A program made the position numbers and the translations under genes. DNA of 64,000 nucleotides from Azospirillum fermentarium (GTDB lineage: Bacteria; Pseudomonadota; Alphaproteobacteria; Azospirillales; Azospirillaceae). The DNA lies in contig NZ_JAOQNH010000002.1 of the NCBI RefSeq assembly GCF_025961205.1, forward strand, positions 1,110,208 to 1,174,207, in the 5' to 3' direction. Below are positions 51,497 through 61,378 of this stretch, piece after piece. The notes under the pieces are model-generated. The model was not told the origin of the DNA. It worked only from the letters and a program-made list of their open reading frames with translations, and made no database searches. How positions within the stretch are numbered: position 1 is the stretch's first letter; the number at the start of each line of letters is the position of its first letter.

Positions 51497-53011
51497 TCAC
51501 CCGGCCGACGGCACCGGCACCGCCACATACCGCAGGTCGCCCTGCCGGCTGATGAACAGGGGCAGGCTGTGGCGCCCCTGGCCGCGGGCGTCGTGCAGGC
51601 GCGCCATCACATCCTCGGGCTTGCCGACGGGGTGCTGGCCGGCCTCCAGGATCACGTCGCCCACCTCGATGCCCTGGGCTTCGGCGGCACCGCCGCCGCG
51701 CACCTCGGTCACCACCACCCCTTCCACCGAGCGCTCGATGCCATAGGCCACCCGCAGCCGCGGGCTGATGGTGGCCATCACCAGCCCCAGCGGCGGCTCC
51801 GCGGGCGTGTCCGACGCGCCGCTGGGCTGCTGGGAGGTGCCGGTGGACCCCAGCGCCACCGCCGTCACCTCCGGCAGGGCACCGATGGTGACCTTCACGC
51901 TCTGGGCCTTGCCCCGCCGCAGCAGCCGCACGTCGAGGATGGTGCCGATGCCGGCCTGGGACACCGCCTTGGGCAGGGCGCGCATGGAATCGATGGCGCT
52001 GGGACCAAAGGCGGTGATCACGTCGCCCCGGCGCACCCCGCCCCGCTCCGCCGGGCCGCCGGGGGTGACGGCGGCCACCAGCGCGCCGGTGGTTCCGGCC
52101 ATGCCCATGCCCTCGGCCAGTTCCGGGGTCAGATCCTGCACCTGCACCCCCAGCCAGCCGCGCCGCACCGCCCCGTGTTCGCGCAACTGGTCGATCACCG
52201 GGCGGGCCAGGTTGGACGGAATGGCGAAGGCGATACCCACCGACCCGCCCGTGGGGGAATAGATGGCGGCGTTGATGCCGATCACCTTGCCGTCCAGATT
52301 GAACAGCGGGCCGCCGGAATTGCCGCGGTTGATGGGGGCGTCGGTCTGCAGATACTCGTCGTACGGCCCCTGCTGGATGTCGCGGGCGCGGGCCGACAGG
52401 ATGCCCGCCGTCACCGTCCCCCCCAGCCCGAAGGGGTTGCCGATGGCCAGCACCCAGTCGCCCACCGACGCCCCGTCGCTGTCCCCCCACTCCACCGCCG
52501 TCAGCGGCCGGTCCGCGTCCACCTTCAAAACCGCAAGATCGGTGGCGGGATCGGCCCCGGCCAGCCGGGCGGGACGGCGGCCGCCGTCCTGGAACACCAC
52601 CGAAATCCCGCCGGCATCGGCCACCACGTGATAGTTGGTGACCACCCACCCGCCGGAATCGATGACGAAGCCGGTGCCCAGCACCGCCCCCGACCCGCCG
52701 CCGTCCGGGGGCGTGTTGCGGTGCAGGTCGCGGAAGAAATCGTTGAACGGCGAGCCTTGCGGGAACGGCGGCGCCCCATCGCCCTTTGACGGCCGCGGCC
52801 CGGTCTTGCCCTCGGTCATCACGTTGACCACCGCCGGAAGTTGTGTCTTCACCACGGTGGAGAAGGACGGCACCGGGAGCGCCGGGGCCGGGGCCGCGGG
52901 CACCACCCCCTCCGGTTCGGCGCGGATGGGGGACGCCGACAGGAAACCCGCCAGAGTCAAAGCGAAAACAAGGCCGGAACGGCGGAGAAAGGGCGCTTTG
53001 TCGAACGTCAT
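51497..53011 (-). CDS. Do-family serine protease (DegP/DegQ-like)
   Basis: Periplasmic protease/chaperone of 504 aa. A signal peptide (LVFALTLAGFLSASPIRA) is followed by a trypsin-like domain with the triad H128 (NYHVVAD), D158 (ATDLAVLK) and S232 (RGNSGGPL). Two PDZ domains follow (about 290-385 and 410-500). The LA-type loop is shorter than in DegP, and the length fits DegQ or MucD-type enzymes at least as well. ATG 53011 (MTFDKAPF) is chosen over 53092. It takes part in removing misfolded envelope proteins. It stands alone, divergent from an HTH gene. Confidence 0.92.
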   Translation of the reverse strand: MTFDKAPFLRRSGLVFALTLAGFLSASPIRAEPEGVVPAAPAPALPVPSFSTVVKTQLPAVVNVMTEGKTGPRPSKGDGAPPFPQGSPFNDFFRDLHRNTPPDGGGSGAVLGTGFVIDSGGWVVTNYHVVADAGGISVVFQDGGRRPARLAGADPATDLAVLKVDADRPLTAVEWGDSDGASVGDWVLAIGNPFGLGGTVTAGILSARARDIQQGPYDEYLQTDAPINRGNSGGPLFNLDGKVIGINAAIYSPTGGSVGIAFAIPSNLARPVIDQLREHGAVRRGWLGVQVQDLTPELAEGMGMAGTTGALVAAVTPGGPAERGGVRRGDVITAFGPSAIDSMRALPKAVSQAGIGTILDVRLLRRGKAQSVKVTIGALPEVTAVALGSTGTSQQPSGASDTPAEPPLGLVMATISPRLRVAYGIERSVEGVVVTEVRGGGAAEAQGIEVGDVILEAGQHPVGKPEDVMARLHDARGQGRHSLPLFISRQGDLRYVAVPVPSAG

Positions 53012-53381
53012 CGGCGTCTCCCGGACTCTGGCTGCGCCGATGAAACGCCCGGAGACGCGCTCTTGTTCAAAGCCACTCTTCAAAAAGTGCATTTTCTCTT
53101 AACGGGCGTACCCCGGTCCGGCTGCCCCTTTTAAAAGATGCACGGGTTTTTGAAAGCCGCCGCGCCCCTCATCCTACGCCGGACGGACCAGTTGACGCAT
53201 CGGAGCGGGGCTCCGGTCTAAAAAGGCTTTTCGCCATAAAGTAATGCTGGTATTTTGTCAGGCAGTCGTCGATATTAAAGATGACTGACAGTGACCGTTC
53301 CGCAAGCGCAAGCCCGCAAAAGCCCGCCGATCGTTCCGGCGCGGTGCGTGTTGGTCTCCCCGCGCCTGAGTACGTTGACAA
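53012..53381. other. 370-bp divergent intergenic region
   Basis: No gene supported. It holds the promoters of the Do-family protease (-) and the HTH protein (+), including AT-rich stretches around 53130-53150 and 53220-53285. I do not see a confident sigma-E, sigma-32 or operator motif. Confidence 0.5.
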
Positions 53382-54239
53382 ATGACGCAGAATTCTTCGT
53401 GGCAGCCGAGTGATATTATGACTTCAGAAACCGGCAACGAGGCGGAATCCCCGCGGCGGCGTGGACGCATCCCGCAATCGGCATGGCCCCAAATACTTGA
53501 ACGTCACCGCGCCGGCATGACCCTATCGGCGATTGCCCGCGAGTTCGAATGCACGCCCAGCGCGATCTCCTATATCGTGCGCAAGGCGGAAGCTTCGGGC
53601 GGCCAGGAGGATGAGGCCATGGGCGGCGAGCCGACCCTGCCCCTTGACACCCCCGCGGCGGAACCGGCCCCCACGGCCGAAGCCCCCAAAACCACCGCCC
53701 CGCGGGGTGATGCGCCCAAGCGGGACGCTCACCGCGTCCCCAAGGGCGATGCGCCGCGCGAACCGGCCCGCGCCGCCGCCCCGGCGGATACGGCCTCCGC
53801 GGCGGAGCCGGCCCCGGCCCCCGTGGTCCACACCTCGCACGGCGAAACCCTGAAGCTGTCGCGCCCGGAAGCCGGTCCGCCGGTCAGCCAGGCCCCGGCC
53901 CAGCCCGCCGCCGTTCCGGCGGACGCATCGGCGGCCAAGACGGCTCCCGCCACCGCGGCGGCGCCGGCCGCTCCGGCGGCCGCCCGCACCGAACCGGGCA
54001 CCCCGGTGGATGCGGTGGAAGCGCGGCTGCGCGAAACCGCCAAGGCGTGCCTGGGCGCCTACCGCACCTGGCGCCAGCAGCCGGGTGAGGGGAGCATCCA
54101 GTCGCTGTCGGACGCGGTGCACGAACTGCGCAAGGCTCTGGCCCGCATCGAAATCGACATGTCGGCCAGCCGGAAAGAGGAACAGGCGATCCGCCCGATT
54201 CCGATCCCGGCCCACCGCGCCGCGCGGCGCCATCAGTAA
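53382..54239 (+). CDS. HTH protein with long Ala/Pro-rich linker
   Basis: Protein of 285 aa. A helix-turn-helix-like segment sits at about 27-70 (SAWPQILERHRAGMTLSAIA, then FECTPSAISYIVRKAE), similar to resolvase or Trp-repressor type helices. Residues 80-205 are an Ala/Pro/Thr-rich, disordered linker, and the C-terminal 80 residues form charged helices (VEARLRETAKACLGAYRTWR, AVHELRKALARIEIDMSAS). The layout of DNA-binding head, flexible spacer and helical tail suggests a nucleoid-associated or regulatory protein. It is not assigned to a family. The start could also be ATG 53418. A clear terminator follows. Confidence 0.65.
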   Translation: MTQNSSWQPSDIMTSETGNEAESPRRRGRIPQSAWPQILERHRAGMTLSAIAREFECTPSAISYIVRKAEASGGQEDEAMGGEPTLPLDTPAAEPAPTAEAPKTTAPRGDAPKRDAHRVPKGDAPREPARAAAPADTASAAEPAPAPVVHTSHGETLKLSRPEAGPPVSQAPAQPAAVPADASAAKTAPATAAAPAAPAAARTEPGTPVDAVEARLRETAKACLGAYRTWRQQPGEGSIQSLSDAVHELRKALARIEIDMSASRKEEQAIRPIPIPAHRAARRHQ

Positions 54240-54258
54240 CCCGCGGCATCCGCATTTT

Positions 54259-54297
54259 GAAAAAGCCCCCTTTCTGAAAAGAGAGGGGGCTTTTTCT
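54259..54297. terminator. Intrinsic terminator, bidirectional
   Basis: AAAAAGCCCCCT pairs with AGGGGGCTTTTT around a TTCTGAAAAGAG loop. T-rich tails are present on both sides, so it serves the HTH gene (+) and the dienelactone hydrolase gene (-). Confidence 0.88.
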
Positions 54298-54327
54298 TTA
54301 AAAAACCTTTTTGTGTTTGTAGCCGGT

Positions 54328-55185
54328 TCAGGCCAGCGCGCTTTTCAAAAAGGCGATGGTGCGGTCCCACGCCAGATCCGCCGCCGCCTTGTCGAAGCGT
54401 TCCGCCGAGGTGTCGTTGTGAAAAGCGTGGTTCACGCCCTCGTACATGAAAATCTCGTGCTTCACGCCGGCCTTTTTCAAAGCCTCGTCATAAGCGGGGA
54501 TCCCGGCGTTGATGCGCTGGTCCAGCCCGGCGTAATGCAGCAGCAAGGGCGCCTTGATGGCCGCGGCCTGGGCCGGTTCGGGGATGGGGCCGTAAAAGGC
54601 GACGCCGGCATCCAGATCGGGGGCCGCCACCGCCAGTTGATTGACCATGCCCCCGCCCCAGCAGAAACCCACCGCCCCCACCTTGCCGGTCACGGCGGTG
54701 TCGGCGCGCAGCGCGGTCATGGCGGCCTGGAGATCCTTGACCACCGCCGCGCGGTCCAGCTTGGCGATCAGGTCGCGGGCCTGATCGGGGTCGGCGGGGG
54801 TGCCGCCCAAGGGCGACAGCAGGTCGGGGGCCAGCGCCACGAATCCGGCCTTCGCCACCCGCCGCGCCACGTCCTGGACATAGGGGTTGAGGCCACGGTT
54901 TTCGTGAATGACGATGACGGCGGGCGCCTTGCCCAGCCCCTTGGGCGCTGCGCGGTACGCCTTGACCGTGCCGGCGGGGCCGGGATAGCCGGTCATGGCG
55001 GCATCGATGCCGGGATCGTTTTCCGGCACCTGGGCGGCCAGGGCGTAATTGGGTTCGATCTGCGACAGGATGGCGGGGATGCCCGCCGCCCCGCCGGCCA
55101 GCAGCGTCAGCCGTTCCAGAAACACCCGCCGCGGCAGCGGCGCGTGGGTGTATTCGTCGTAAAGATCGATGATGCGCTGGTCCAT
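54328..55185 (-). CDS. Dienelactone hydrolase family protein
   Basis: Alpha/beta hydrolase of 285 aa. The nucleophile is a Cys in VGFCWGGGMV; the Asp and His of the triad are in the HYAGLDQRIN and VNHAFHND segments. A twin-arginine-like stretch PLPRRVFLERLTLLAGGAAG lies at about 17-36, so the protein may be exported by Tat with the active enzyme in the periplasm. Such proteins are usually annotated as carboxymethylenebutenolidase, but the real substrate is unknown. ATG 55185 with GGAGG upstream is well supported. Confidence 0.88.
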   Translation of the reverse strand: MDQRIIDLYDEYTHAPLPRRVFLERLTLLAGGAAGIPAILSQIEPNYALAAQVPENDPGIDAAMTGYPGPAGTVKAYRAAPKGLGKAPAVIVIHENRGLNPYVQDVARRVAKAGFVALAPDLLSPLGGTPADPDQARDLIAKLDRAAVVKDLQAAMTALRADTAVTGKVGAVGFCWGGGMVNQLAVAAPDLDAGVAFYGPIPEPAQAAAIKAPLLLHYAGLDQRINAGIPAYDEALKKAGVKHEIFMYEGVNHAFHNDTSAERFDKAAADLAWDRTIAFLKSALA

Positions 55186-55282
55186 GGCGCCCGTTCCTCC
55201 CGTTTTCGGTGACCGGCGCCATGGTGGCAAAGCCCGCCCCGTCCGCCAACCGCGACAAAAGTCAGGGGGAGGGGGAATACGC

Positions 55283-55981
55283 TCAATGCTCGATCAGCAC
55301 GCCGTCGCGCAGTTCGAGGATGCGGTCCATGCGCTGGGCGATGTCCAGATTGTGGGTGGCGATCAGGGCGGCCACGCCGGCCCCGCGCACCAGCCGGGTC
55401 AGCAGGGCGAACACCCCTTCCGCCGTGTGGGGGTCCAGGTTCCCGGTGGGCTCGTCGGCGATCAGCAGGCCGGGAGCGTTGGCCAGCGCACGCGCGATGG
55501 CGACGCGCTGCTGCTCGCCGCCCGACAGCCGGGCGGGGCGGTGGCCGGCGCGGGGTTCCAGCCCCACCATGGCCAGCAGCCGGCGGGCGCGCTCCATGGC
55601 CTCCCCCCGGTTCAGGCCGGCGATCATCTGCGGCAGCACCACGTTTTCCAGCGCCGAGAATTCCGGCAGCAGGTGATGGAACTGATAGACGAAGCCGATC
55701 TCCCGGCGGCGCAGGGCCGTGCGCCCGGCGTCGTCCAGGGTGGAGGCGTCGGTGCCGGCGATGCGCACGGTGCCGGCGGTGGGCGGCTCCAGCAGGCCCG
55801 CCACGTGCAGCAGGGTGGATTTACCGGCCCCCGACGGCCCGACCAGCGCCACCAGTTCGCCCGAATTCAAGGTCAGGGAGGCACCGCGGAGCACCTCCAG
55901 CCGGCTGTCCGCCTGCTCGTACACCCGCACCACGTTGGCCAGCTCCAGCATGGGGGTCCCTTTCGTCACGGCGTCATTCAT
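55283..55981 (-). CDS. lolD: Lipoprotein-releasing system ATP-binding protein LolD
   Basis: ABC ATPase of 232 aa that powers release of outer-membrane lipoproteins from the inner membrane. Walker [11 protein letters not shown]-loop [12 protein letters not shown], signature [15 protein letters not shown] and Walker [13 protein letters not shown] are intact. The ATG at 55981 overlaps the end of the upstream permease gene by 8 bases; a second ATG at 55951 is a possible start. It closes the operon proS, LolC/E, LolC/E, lolD on the minus strand. Confidence 0.95.
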   Translation of the reverse strand: MNDAVTKGTPMLELANVVRVYEQADSRLEVLRGASLTLNSGELVALVGPSGAGKSTLLHVAGLLEPPTAGTVRIAGTDASTLDDAGRTALRRREIGFVYQFHHLLPEFSALENVVLPQMIAGLNRGEAMERARRLLAMVGLEPRAGHRPARLSGGEQQRVAIARALANAPGLLIADEPTGNLDPHTAEGVFALLTRLVRGAGVAALIATHNLDIAQRMDRILELRDGVLIEH

Positions 55982-57227
55982 AGCGGAGAGCTTCCACGGG
56001 GTCCAGGCGGGCGGCCCGCCACGACGGATAGAGGGTGGCGGCGAACGACAGCGCCAGCGCCATCACCGCCACCTGCCCCACCTGCAGCCACTCGATGCGG
56101 GCCGGCAGCCGGGTCAGGAAATAGATCTCAGGCGAGAACACCTGCACCCCGGTCACGGCCTGCACCACCTGGCGGATGGATTCGATGTTGGTGGCGAACG
56201 CCACCCCCAGCACCAGCCCCAGCAGCGTGCCGGTGATCCCCACCGAGGCACCGGACAGGAAGAACACCCGCATCACCATGCCGCGGCTGGCCCCCATGGT
56301 GCGCAGGATGGCGATGTCCCGCCCCTTGTCCTTCACCAGCATGATCAGCGACGAGATGATGTTGAAGGCGGCCACCAGGATGATCAGCGTCAGGATCAGG
56401 AACATGACGTTCCGTTCCACCTGCAGCGCCTGAAGGAACCCGGTGTTGCTCTGCTGCCAGTCGGCGACCCGGCCGCGGCCCGCGGCGGCTTCCGCCAGCG
56501 ATTCCCGCACCGCGGTGGTGTCGGACGGATCCTTGACCATCACCTCCAGCGACGACGCCATGGCGGGCAGGCGGAAGAACGCCTGGGCGGAATCCAGCGC
56601 CATGAACACGAAGCTGTTGTCGTATTCGAACATGCCCACGTCGAACACCGCGCCGACGCGGTAGGTCTTGGACCGCGGGATCGTGCCGAAGGCGGTGGCG
56701 TTGCCCTGGGGGGAAATCAGGGTCAGGCTGTCGCCGGGCTTGAGGTTCAGCCGCTCGGCCATGCGCACGCCGATGGCGACCGTGTCCTCCTCGGCCAAGG
56801 CATCGGGCGATCCGGCCTTGATGCCGGCGGCCAGCGCCGGACGGCCGCGGAAATCCTGGGGCGCCATGCCGCGGACGATGGCGCCCGACGGCGGGCGCCC
56901 GCTGACCGCCACCAGCCCCTGCCCCTCGACGATGGGGGCGACGGCCAGCACGCCGGGCACCTGCCGCAGCCGGGCGGCCAGCCCGTCGTATTCGGGCAGC
57001 GGCCCGCCGCGGGCGGCAAACACGTTCAGATGGCCGTTCAGCCCCAGCACGCGGCCCACCAGTTCGGCGCGGAAACCGTTCATCACCGCCATCACGACGA
57101 TGAGCGTGGCCACCCCCAGCGCGATCCCCAGCAAGGAGAACCCGGCGATGACGGAGATGAACCCCTCCTGCCGCCGCGCACGGAGGTAGCGCAGGGCGAT
57201 CATGCGTTCGACGGCGGAAAAGATCAT
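55974..57227 (-). CDS. LolC/E-type lipoprotein-releasing permease, second copy
   Basis: Inner-membrane protein of 417 aa with one N-terminal helix, a large periplasmic MacB-like domain (about 50-270) and three C-terminal helices, the LolC/LolE layout. [18 protein letters not shown] and the [17 protein letters not shown] stretch are near-identical to the neighbouring copy, but the periplasmic part differs (for example [20 protein letters not shown]). In E. coli, LolC binds LolA and LolE binds lipoprotein; which role each copy has here cannot be read from sequence. It lies 85 bp after its paralogue and overlaps lolD. Confidence 0.93.
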   Translation of the reverse strand: MIFSAVERMIALRYLRARRQEGFISVIAGFSLLGIALGVATLIVVMAVMNGFRAELVGRVLGLNGHLNVFAARGGPLPEYDGLAARLRQVPGVLAVAPIVEGQGLVAVSGRPPSGAIVRGMAPQDFRGRPALAAGIKAGSPDALAEEDTVAIGVRMAERLNLKPGDSLTLISPQGNATAFGTIPRSKTYRVGAVFDVGMFEYDNSFVFMALDSAQAFFRLPAMASSLEVMVKDPSDTTAVRESLAEAAAGRGRVADWQQSNTGFLQALQVERNVMFLILTLIILVAAFNIISSLIMLVKDKGRDIAILRTMGASRGMVMRVFFLSGASVGITGTLLGLVLGVAFATNIESIRQVVQAVTGVQVFSPEIYFLTRLPARIEWLQVGQVAVMALALSFAATLYPSWRAARLDPVEALRYE

Positions 57228-57312
57228 GGCGCCTGTTCAGCGATGACGGACGGCGGAAACCGGGAACGGGGGTATCACGGCGCCGTGCCCCTGACCACCC
57301 CCTAAAACGGCA

Positions 57313-58569
57313 TTACTCGTACCGCAGGGCTTCGACGGGGTCGAGCCGGGCGGCGCGCCACGACGGGTACAGCGTGGCGCCGACGGACAGCACCAGCCCC
57401 ATCACCACCACCAGCGTCACCTCGCCCCACGCGATACGGGCCGGCAGGCGGGAGAGGAAAGCCGCTTCGGGCGACAGCCCGCCGCCGCCGGACACCAGCT
57501 CGATCAGATGACCGATGCCGTCCATGTTGCCGGCCAGCACCACCCCCAGCACGAACCCCGCCAGCGTGCCCACCACCCCGACCGAGGCGCCGGACAACAG
57601 GAAGATGCGCATCACCATGCCCCGTGACGCCCCCATGGTGCGCAGGATGGCGACGTCGCGCCCCTTTTCCTTCACCAGCATCATCAGCGACGAGATGATG
57701 TTGAAGGCGGCGACCAGGATGATCAGCGTCAGGATGATGAACATCACCGTGCGCTCGACCTGCAGCGCGGTGAACAGGCTGCTGTTGACCTGCTGCCAGC
57801 CCAGCACGCGGCCACGGGCCCCCACGGTCTTTTCCACCGCCGCCCGGACCTGATCCATGGCCATGGGATCGAGCACGAAGAGTTCCAGCGCCGTGGCCTG
57901 CCCCTCGGCCAGCCCGAAGAAGGACTGGGCGGCCTCCAGCGGCATGAAGATGGTGGAATTGTCCACCTCGGCCATGTTCACGTCGAACACGGCGGCGACG
58001 GGAAAGGCCCGCGCCCGGGGGGCGGTGCCGAACGCCTTCACGTCGGTCTGCGGCACGGTCAGCGTCAGCACATCCTCGCCGCCGTAGCCGATGGCCAGCC
58101 GCTGGGCCATGCGGTAGCCCACCGCCAGCCGGTCGTCGCCGAACCCGCCGGCGCTGCCGCGCACGATGCGGTTGGCAAGGGAGGGCCGGTTGCGGAAATC
58201 CTCGGCCCGCACGCCGCGGATCTGGGCACCCAGGGCCGCACCACGGGCCGAGACCAGCGCCTGCCCCTCCACCAGCGGCATGACGGTGATCACGCCGGGC
58301 AGCCGGCGCAGTTCGTCGGCCAGCGGGTCGAAGGCCGGGAGCGGGCCGCCGTCCACCGCCTTGACGGTCAGATGGCCGTTCAGCCCCAGCACCCGGCCCA
58401 TCAGTTCGCCGCGGAAGCCGTTCATCACCGCCATCACCACGATCAGCGTCGCCACCCCGAGCGCTATGCCCAGGAAGGAGAAGCCGGCAATGACCGAGAT
58501 GAATCCCTCCTGCCGGCGGGCGCGCAGGTAGCGCATGGCGATGAGACGTTCCAGGGGGCTGAACATCAT
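57313..58569 (-). CDS. LolC/E-type lipoprotein-releasing permease, first copy
   Basis: Inner-membrane permease of 418 aa, tandem paralogue of the gene at 55974-57227. It has the same topology: first helix [20 protein letters not shown], periplasmic domain, helices [20 protein letters not shown] and the final helix pair. The last 21 residues are identical in the two copies, and a run of 21 residues in the first helix is also identical, while the periplasmic domain has diverged. This allows a LolC/LolE heterodimer. The start is ATG 58569, 36 bp downstream of proS. Confidence 0.93.
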   Translation of the reverse strand: MMFSPLERLIAMRYLRARRQEGFISVIAGFSFLGIALGVATLIVVMAVMNGFRGELMGRVLGLNGHLTVKAVDGGPLPAFDPLADELRRLPGVITVMPLVEGQALVSARGAALGAQIRGVRAEDFRNRPSLANRIVRGSAGGFGDDRLAVGYRMAQRLAIGYGGEDVLTLTVPQTDVKAFGTAPRARAFPVAAVFDVNMAEVDNSTIFMPLEAAQSFFGLAEGQATALELFVLDPMAMDQVRAAVEKTVGARGRVLGWQQVNSSLFTALQVERTVMFIILTLIILVAAFNIISSLMMLVKEKGRDVAILRTMGASRGMVMRIFLLSGASVGVVGTLAGFVLGVVLAGNMDGIGHLIELVSGGGGLSPEAAFLSRLPARIAWGEVTLVVVMGLVLSVGATLYPSWRAARLDPVEALRYE

Positions 58570-58605
58570 GATGGCCCGTACGCTCCTGCTGTGCCGCCTT
58601 GTGCC

Positions 58606-59919
58606 TTACGCCGTCAGCTTGGCCAGCGCGGCGTCGGCGGGAAGTTCCTCGCGCACGCCGGTGGCGCGGCGCTTCAGTTCCACCACGCCGTTCTTGATGC
58701 CGCGGGGGCCGACCACCAGATGCCACGGCACGCCGATCAGGTCCATGTCGGCGAACTTCACGCCGGGGCGTTCGTCGCGGTCGTCGTACAGCACGTCCAC
58801 GCCCGCCGCCTGCAGCTTTTCATAAAGCTCGGCGCTCACGCGGTCGCTGTCGGCATCGCCGGGCTTCAGGTTGATCAGGCCGACGGTGAACGGGGCCACG
58901 GAATCCGGCCAGATGATGCCGCTGTCGTCGTGGCTGGCCTCGATGATGGCGCCCATCAGGCGCGACACCCCGATGCCGTACGACCCCATCTCCACCGGAA
59001 CCTGTTCGCCGTCGGGACCGGCGACGGTGGCGTTCATCGGCTTGGAATATTTGGTGCCGAAATAGAAGATGTGGCCCACCTCGATCCCGCGGGCCGACAC
59101 CAGCTCGTCCGCCGGGATCGGGCAGGTGGCCGCGTCGTGCTTCTCGTCGGTGGCGGCATAGATGCCGGTGGCCTTTTCGAAGAAGGGCTTGAGATCGTCG
59201 GTGTAGTCCGGCGCGTCGGCCAGCACGTCGAGATCCAGCCATTCCTTCTGGCAGAACACGCCGCTTTCGCCGGTTTCCGCCAGGATGATGAATTCGTGCG
59301 ACAGGTCGCCGCCGATGGGGCCGGTGTCGGCGCGCATGGGGATCGCCTTCAGCCCCATGCGGGCGAAGGTGCGCAGGTACGCCAGGAACATGGCCTGATA
59401 CGACCGGCGGGCGCTGTCGCCGTCGATGTCGAAGGAATAGGCGTCCTTCATCAGGAATTCGCGCCCGCGCATCACGCCGAAGCGGGGGCGGATCTCGTCA
59501 CGGAACTTCCACTGGATGTGGTAGAGGTTCAGCGGGAGCTGGCGGTAGCTGCGCACGAAACCGCGGAAGATGTCGGTGATCATCTCCTCGTTCGTGGGGC
59601 CGAACAGCATTTCGCGGTCGTGCCGGTCGGTGATGCGCAGCATCTCCTTGCCGTAATCGTCGTAACGGCCGGATTCGCGCCACAGGTCCGCCGACTGGAT
59701 GGTCGGCATCAGCAGTTCCTGGGCGCCGGCGCGGTTCTGTTCCTCCCGCACGATCTGTTCGATCTTCTTCAGCACCCGCAGGCCCAGCGGCAGCCAGGCA
59801 TAGATGCCGGCGCTGGTCTGGCGGATCATGCCGGCGCGCAGCATCAGCCGGTGCGAGACGATCTGCGCCTCGGTCGGGGTTTCCTTCAGGGTGGGCAGGA
59901 AGAAGGCGGACAGCCGCAT
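58606..59919 (-). CDS. proS: Proline-tRNA ligase, short alphaproteobacterial form
   Basis: Class II aminoacyl-tRNA synthetase of 437 aa that charges tRNA-Pro. Motif 1 lies near [20 protein letters not shown], motif 2 has [20 protein letters not shown], and motif 3 is [13 protein letters not shown]. Bacterial-type ProRS of about 570 residues carries an editing insertion between motifs 2 and 3; at 437 aa this protein lacks it. Mischarged Ala- or Cys-tRNA-Pro must be corrected by separate proteins such as YbaK. ATG 59919 ([11 protein letters not shown]) is the family start; the 60 codons upstream are not conserved. Confidence 0.95.
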   Translation of the reverse strand: MRLSAFFLPTLKETPTEAQIVSHRLMLRAGMIRQTSAGIYAWLPLGLRVLKKIEQIVREEQNRAGAQELLMPTIQSADLWRESGRYDDYGKEMLRITDRHDREMLFGPTNEEMITDIFRGFVRSYRQLPLNLYHIQWKFRDEIRPRFGVMRGREFLMKDAYSFDIDGDSARRSYQAMFLAYLRTFARMGLKAIPMRADTGPIGGDLSHEFIILAETGESGVFCQKEWLDLDVLADAPDYTDDLKPFFEKATGIYAATDEKHDAATCPIPADELVSARGIEVGHIFYFGTKYSKPMNATVAGPDGEQVPVEMGSYGIGVSRLMGAIIEASHDDSGIIWPDSVAPFTVGLINLKPGDADSDRVSAELYEKLQAAGVDVLYDDRDERPGVKFADMDLIGVPWHLVVGPRGIKNGVVELKRRATGVREELPADAALAKLTA

Positions 59920-60169
59920 GGTTCGACTCTTCGGCAACGATCGAGGACGGGAAAAGCGGGCCGGCACCGCCGTCGAGGCGGGCGGAGGCGTGTCTGACTT
60001 TAAGAACCCGCACCCCGCTTGTCCATGCCCGTTACGCCGTAACAGGAGCGCCAAAACGTCAGCCCGGCCTTTCGGGGCACCCCGTTTGATCCGTGTCAAG
60101 GCGCCGCAGTGGTTTTTCGGGCAGGTTCATGCGACTGATAATCACTTGTTTCATGCCGGAGCGCCGCCC

Positions 60170-61336
60170 ATGCCCACCCTGCCCCACCCCCGCCGGACCG
60201 GCACCCTCCTGCTGTCCGCCGTCCTGGGAATGACCGCCGGGCTGCTGTCCACCGCCGCCGTGGCCGAGGACGCCGCCATCGCCAGCCGCGAAGACCTGGG
60301 CCGCGCGCTGTTCTTCGACACCAACCTGTCGCAGACCCGCACCCAGTCGTGCGCCACCTGCCACAACCCCGACACCGGCTTTGCCGATCCCAGCGGGGCG
60401 GCGGCGTCGCTGGGGGCCGACGGCAAATCCCTGGGCGACCGCAACGCCCCCACCGCGTCCTACGCCCGCTTCAGCCCGCCGTTCGCCATCGGTCCGGGCC
60501 GCATCCCGGTGGGCGGGCAGTTCCACGACGGGCGGGCTTCCACGCTCAAGGATCAGGCCGGCGGGCCGCCGCTGAACCCCGGCGAGATGGCGATGCCGTC
60601 GAAAGCGGCGGTGCGCGACCGGCTGCGGGAGAATCCCAGCTACGTCCGCGCCTTCGCCGCCTTTTACGGCGACGGCGTGCTGGACGACGCCAACCGGGCC
60701 TATGACGCCATGAGCGACAGCATCGCCCGGTTCGAGAGCACCGACCTGTTCGCGCCCTTCGATTCCAAATACGACCGCTACCTGCGCGGCGAGTACAAGA
60801 TGACGCCGGAGGAGGATCTGGGCATGACCCTGTTCTTCTCCACCCAGTTCACCAACTGCAACGTCTGCCACAAGCTGAACGCCATGCCGGCGTCGGCGGG
60901 GGAGACCTTCACCAACTATCAGTATTTCAACATCGGCGTGCCGGTGAACGCGGACCTGCGCGCGGCCAACGGCAAGGGCAAGAAAGCCATCGACCGCGGT
61001 CTGGCCGAGAATCCCGCCGCCAAGGGTGCGGCCCACGAGGGCCGGTTCAAGACCCCCACCCTGCGCAATGTGGCCGTCACCGGCCCCTACATGCACAACG
61101 GGGTGTTCAAGGATCTGGAAACCGTCATCCGCTTCTACAACAAATACAACAACCCCACCGAAGCGGCGCAGATCAACCCCGAGACCGGCAAGCCGTGGGG
61201 CAAGCCCGAGGTGGCGAAGAACATTGCGCTGAAGGAGCTGGAAACCGGCCCGGCGCTCGACACCCGCCGCATCCGCGCCCTGGTGGCCTTCCTGAAGACC
61301 CTGACCGATGCGCGGTACGAGCATCTGGTGAAGTAA
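60170..61336 (+). CDS. Di-haem cytochrome c peroxidase/MauG-type protein
   Basis: Periplasmic di-haem protein of 388 aa. A Sec signal peptide (LLLSAVLGMTAGLLSTAAVA) precedes two CxxCH haem sites, CATCH (about 60) and CNVCH (about 230). The first half begins REDLGRALFFDTNLSQTRTQ, and the C-terminal RFKTPTLRNVAVTGPYMHNG is the conserved loop near the peroxidatic haem. Either a bacterial cytochrome c peroxidase reducing H2O2 or a MauG-like oxidase is possible; no mau genes are nearby. ATG 60170 is chosen. It converges on a second peroxidase gene, with a strong hairpin between. Confidence 0.9.
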   Translation: MPTLPHPRRTGTLLLSAVLGMTAGLLSTAAVAEDAAIASREDLGRALFFDTNLSQTRTQSCATCHNPDTGFADPSGAAASLGADGKSLGDRNAPTASYARFSPPFAIGPGRIPVGGQFHDGRASTLKDQAGGPPLNPGEMAMPSKAAVRDRLRENPSYVRAFAAFYGDGVLDDANRAYDAMSDSIARFESTDLFAPFDSKYDRYLRGEYKMTPEEDLGMTLFFSTQFTNCNVCHKLNAMPASAGETFTNYQYFNIGVPVNADLRAANGKGKKAIDRGLAENPAAKGAAHEGRFKTPTLRNVAVTGPYMHNGVFKDLETVIRFYNKYNNPTEAAQINPETGKPWGKPEVAKNIALKELETGPALDTRRIRALVAFLKTLTDARYEHLVK

Positions 61337-61341
61337 AAAAC

Positions 61342-61371
61342 CGGCCCGCCCCCTTTAACGGGGGGCGGGCC
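61342..61371. terminator. GC-rich bidirectional terminator
   Basis: GGCCCGCCCCC and GGGGGGCGGGCC pair around TTTAAC, preceded by an A run at 61335-61341 that gives a U tract on the minus strand. It separates the two convergent peroxidase genes. Confidence 0.75.
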
Positions 61372-61378
61372 GTCCTCC

